Shown in pieces: positions 61,430-64,000 of a stretch of 64,000 nucleotides of DNA; positions within the stretch are counted from its first letter, which is position 1, and each line of letters begins with the position of its first letter. Source of the stretch: Agelaius tricolor. Its lineage: Eukaryota > Chordata > Aves > Passeriformes > Icteridae. Made by a program: the position numbers and the translations under genes. A model generated the notes under the pieces. It made no database searches. It had not been told where the DNA came from and saw only the letters and a list, made by a program, of their open reading frames with translations. The stretch is taken from assembly GCA_023055355.1 (NCBI GenBank), contig JALJCS010000001.1, positions 68,675,381-68,739,380 on the forward strand. Direction: 5' to 3'.

Positions 61430-62255
61430 TTATTGAACCACAGAGTAGTTTAATTTGGAAAAGATCTGTAAGAGCCTTCAATCTAGTTATTAGACCAGCA
61501 CTGCCAGGTTCACCACATTTACACATCCTTTAAATGCCTCCAGGATTGGTGACTGCACCACTTCCTTGGAAAGCCTGTTCCAATGCCTGAAAACACTTTT
61601 GGTGAAAGAATTTTTTCCTAATATCCAATCTAAACATCCCCTAGCACAGTTTAAGGCCATTTCTTATTGTCATATCTCTTGCTGTTTGGGAGAAAAGACT
61701 GACCCCCACCCCACTACAACCCACATTCAGGTAGCAATAAGGTCTCCCCTGAGCCACCTTTTCTCCCAGGTAAGTAGCTGCATTCCGTGTAAGACTTGTG
61801 CTCCAGTTTTGTTGCCCTTCTCTGGACTCAGTCCACCACCTCAATGTCTTTTCTGCACTGAGGGGCCCAAAACTGGGCACAGGATTTGAGCTGCAGCCTC
61901 ACCAGCAACAAGTACAGGGAAACCATCACTGCTCTGGTCCTGCTGGCCACTCTACATCCACAGCCTTTCCCTCATCCACTCAGTCACCCTATCACAGAAG
62001 GAAATCAGATTTGTCAAGCAGAACCTGCCTTTCACAAACCAGCGCTGGCTGAGCCTGATCCCCTGGTCGTTGCACACATGACACATGAAGGCACTCAGGA
62101 TAATCTGCTCCATGACCTTCCCCAGCACTGAGATCAGGCTGACAGGTCTGTAGTTGTCCAGACCCTCCTTCATACCCTTCTTGTAGGTGAGCATCCAGCC
62201 ACTCTGGTTAGCCAGATTCATGACTAAGTCTGCAGCCATTGTGCACGAGGTGATG
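61430..62255 (-). repeat. Internally deleted CR1 LINE with RT segment
   Basis: A minus-strand CR1 in two joined parts. The 3' part (61,430 to about 61,940) shows the inverted tail and 'CCTCCAGGATTGGTGACTGCACCAC', 'CCTGTTCCAATGCCTG', 'TTTTTTCCTAATATCCAATCTAAAC', 'AAGGTCTCCCCTGAGCCACC' and 'GAGGGGCCCAAAACTGGGC'. The other part (61,952-62,239) encodes a 95-codon uninterrupted RT stretch with the CR1 motif NYRPVSL near residue 29, then GKVMEQIIL and KGRFCLTNLISF. The consensus ORF2 bases that should lie between, including the YADD catalytic region, are missing. Confidence 0.9.
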
Positions 62256-62323
62256 AGAGACAGTCAGAAGAACAGAGCTGATGTGTCACTAGGCTGTAGA
62301 GGCCAATGCAGAGCAATTCTCTG

Positions 62324-62355
62324 CCACCATCTCTGAGCCAGCAAAGAGATGGTGG
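62324..62355. repeat. Inverted repeat, 11-bp perfect stem
   Basis: CCACCATCTCT (62,324-62,334) and AGAGATGGTGG (62,345-62,355) are exact reverse complements around a 10-base loop. It lies about 70 bp past the CR1. I assign no function. Confidence 0.8.
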
Positions 62356-62852
62356 TGATGGGGAAGTTCAGAGACTGACAGATCTGTCATTTAGACCAGC
62401 TCCCTTTAAAACTCTCATCTACACAGCCTAGCTTAGAAAAGAATTGTGCATCATGAGAAACATTTTGACAATGAACTGGAAGAAACAAATGCTTACAACC
62501 TGTAAAAGTCAGGCCATAGAGCTGAGAGAGTTTTCAAAGCCTTAGACAATTTCAGTCTACTTGTGACAAGCAAGACCCATCAGAGATCATTTCTCCTCCT
62601 GAAAAGGAGAACCTAGATCAAAATTAGAACCTTGATCTTCCTGTAAGACATTTTCCAGAGAATCTAGAAAAGGGAAAATTGTAGAGGTTTCACCTTTGAT
62701 ATATTTTCTCAGGTCTAGCTGTAGCCTGTGAAGAATTTCCATCTGTTATAAGGAGACAGTGGCCTTAGCACATTCACACTCTGATGACTGAACCTGGGAC
62801 ACAAGTTCAAGCACTGCACTGAGATTATTTCTTTTAAAATTTTGACCCTAGT

Positions 62853-62910
62853 CACACAGAATCACAGAATAGGCTGAGTAGTCATAGGTCAATAGATCAA
62901 ACCTTGTTTT
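62853..62910 (-). repeat. CR1 LINE 3'-tail fragment
   Basis: On plus, CACACAGAATCACAGAATAGG is the inverted CR1 terminal repeat, followed by a decayed 'GTCATAGGTCAATAGATCAAACC' where the consensus has 'GGTCATCTAGTCCAACC'. Only the last ~58 bp of the element remain. Confidence 0.6.
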
Positions 62911-64000
62911 CCACATGCAGCAGCTCCATAGTTGTTGCTTTAGTAGCTCACCAGTACAAAGTTTCTCAAATGAAAGTTTTGCAGTAATGATACAATTACA
63001 AATTCAATTTCAGACCACGGCCTAGAAAAATGAATGCTAGAAAAAAGGTGCATTTTTTGTGTTATTTTCTGATTCCTGTGGTTGTTCATCCTGCTATTAC
63101 AGGGAGCAATAGGATGTAACTCTTTCTTTGACAGGAATTTCCTGCATCAACAAAAACTGTATCTTGTCTAGCCATGACTCTTCAAGTAAATTGTTGAGAG
63201 AAGCTACAATCACAAGAGATATTTAGAAATTCATCCACTAAACACTGCTGTGGCTTCTTTTATTCCCTTTCTGGTCTTACAGAAACTTACAAGTAATCCT
63301 GAGACCATCCAAATACAATAAAAAAAGAATTATTTCCTGAAACAAATGTATCAAATCCTAAAAGTAAAATCTATAATCAAGTTATAATATTCAGTCGCCA
63401 AACTCTGCAAATGTGACCCTTGACCTCAAGCATTTATGCTTAGTTGTCCTCACTTTCTCTCCTCTTTTATATATCGGCATCATTTCTTGGAAATCTTTTC
63501 ACTTTGCTGAATTCTGAATGTATCTTAAAAGATCTGTAGTACACAAGAGAGAACATGGTTTGCAGCATGGAACTGCTTTTGAGAAGGATCCCAGAAGTAA
63601 GGCTGTATGCAATGCTACATTTGCTGAAGCACCTTTTAATAAAGGACAAATATTTATAAACATGCTCTCCTCTGCTGTTGCACAGCATGAAGTATCTGCA
63701 ATATCTCAAATAGAATATGAACGGGTAGAGTGACTCTCACCAAAGGGATTAAAAGGTGTAAACATAGCAGAACCAGAGCAAACCAACCTGCACACTTGAT
63801 TCTGGTGGAATCCACATGTGTATAAAATATTTTGCAGAATAGAAGAAGTGCAAAAAGATCTTAATTCTTTATGCACAGCTGACCATGGGAGATAATGACA
63901 AGATAATAAACATGAAGATATTTTGTTGCTGTTATCCTGGCTTGCAAAGAGATTTGTTGTTTGGGGTTTTTTTCTGGCTGGTTTTCACCATCCTACTGAG
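62911..64000. other. Non-coding stretch, no gene seen
   Basis: No gene or dispersed repeat recognised up to the window end. The overlapping frames at 63,467-63,733 on both strands have no known domain. Confidence 0.6.

Noticed and set aside
1..64000. tRNA, rRNA, CRISPR or operon signals
   Set aside because: No B-box-like GTTCGAATC strings, no regularly spaced direct repeats with spacers, and no closely packed long frames were seen.

Overview
This window looks like non-coding DNA from a bird genome, either between genes or inside a very large intron. The sequence is AT-rich and poor in CpG. It has homopolymer runs and short simple repeats, no convincing exon, and no open reading frame beyond about 150 codons. 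The recognisable interspersed repeats are nearly all CR1 LINE fragments, with one clean solo LTR. CR1 dominance with sparse repeats is typical of birds; I cannot name the species. I saw no tRNA, rRNA, CRISPR array, bacterial operon or intact mobile element.

Layout. Positions 1-11,285 are mostly unannotated, with two CR1 fragments (about 5.95 kb on minus, about 8.2-8.56 kb on plus). A MIR-like CORE-SINE relic sits at about 11.29-11.39 kb. A CR1 lies at about 16.08-16.46 kb, and a probable detached 3' end of it lies near 16.66 kb. The long stretch to 25.66 kb holds only small repeats and one short LTR-like end. The best-defined locus is 25.66-27.35 kb: a plus-strand CR1 ORF2/3' fragment split by a 677-bp solo LTR that has TG...CA ends and a 6-bp target-site duplication. 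A minus-strand CR1 follows at 37.49-37.87 kb. Two heavily decayed, apparently much older CR1 copies lie at about 48.02-48.46 kb (minus) and 52.09-52.54 kb (plus). The right end has a CR1 ORF2 remnant at about 58.95-59.22 kb, an internally deleted CR1 that keeps a readable reverse-transcriptase segment at 61.43-62.26 kb, and a short CR1 3' end near 62.86 kb.

No genes are seen working together here. The window is a record of retrotransposon insertion and decay over time: ancient CORE-SINE and CR1, then younger CR1, then an LTR inserted into a CR1. Candidate functional sequence is limited to motif-level observations, the most interesting being a pair of RFX/X-box-like motifs 31 bp apart at 42.30-42.35 kb. 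I found no evidence of a previously undescribed biological system. All repeat calls rest on recalled family consensus patterns, not on a database search.
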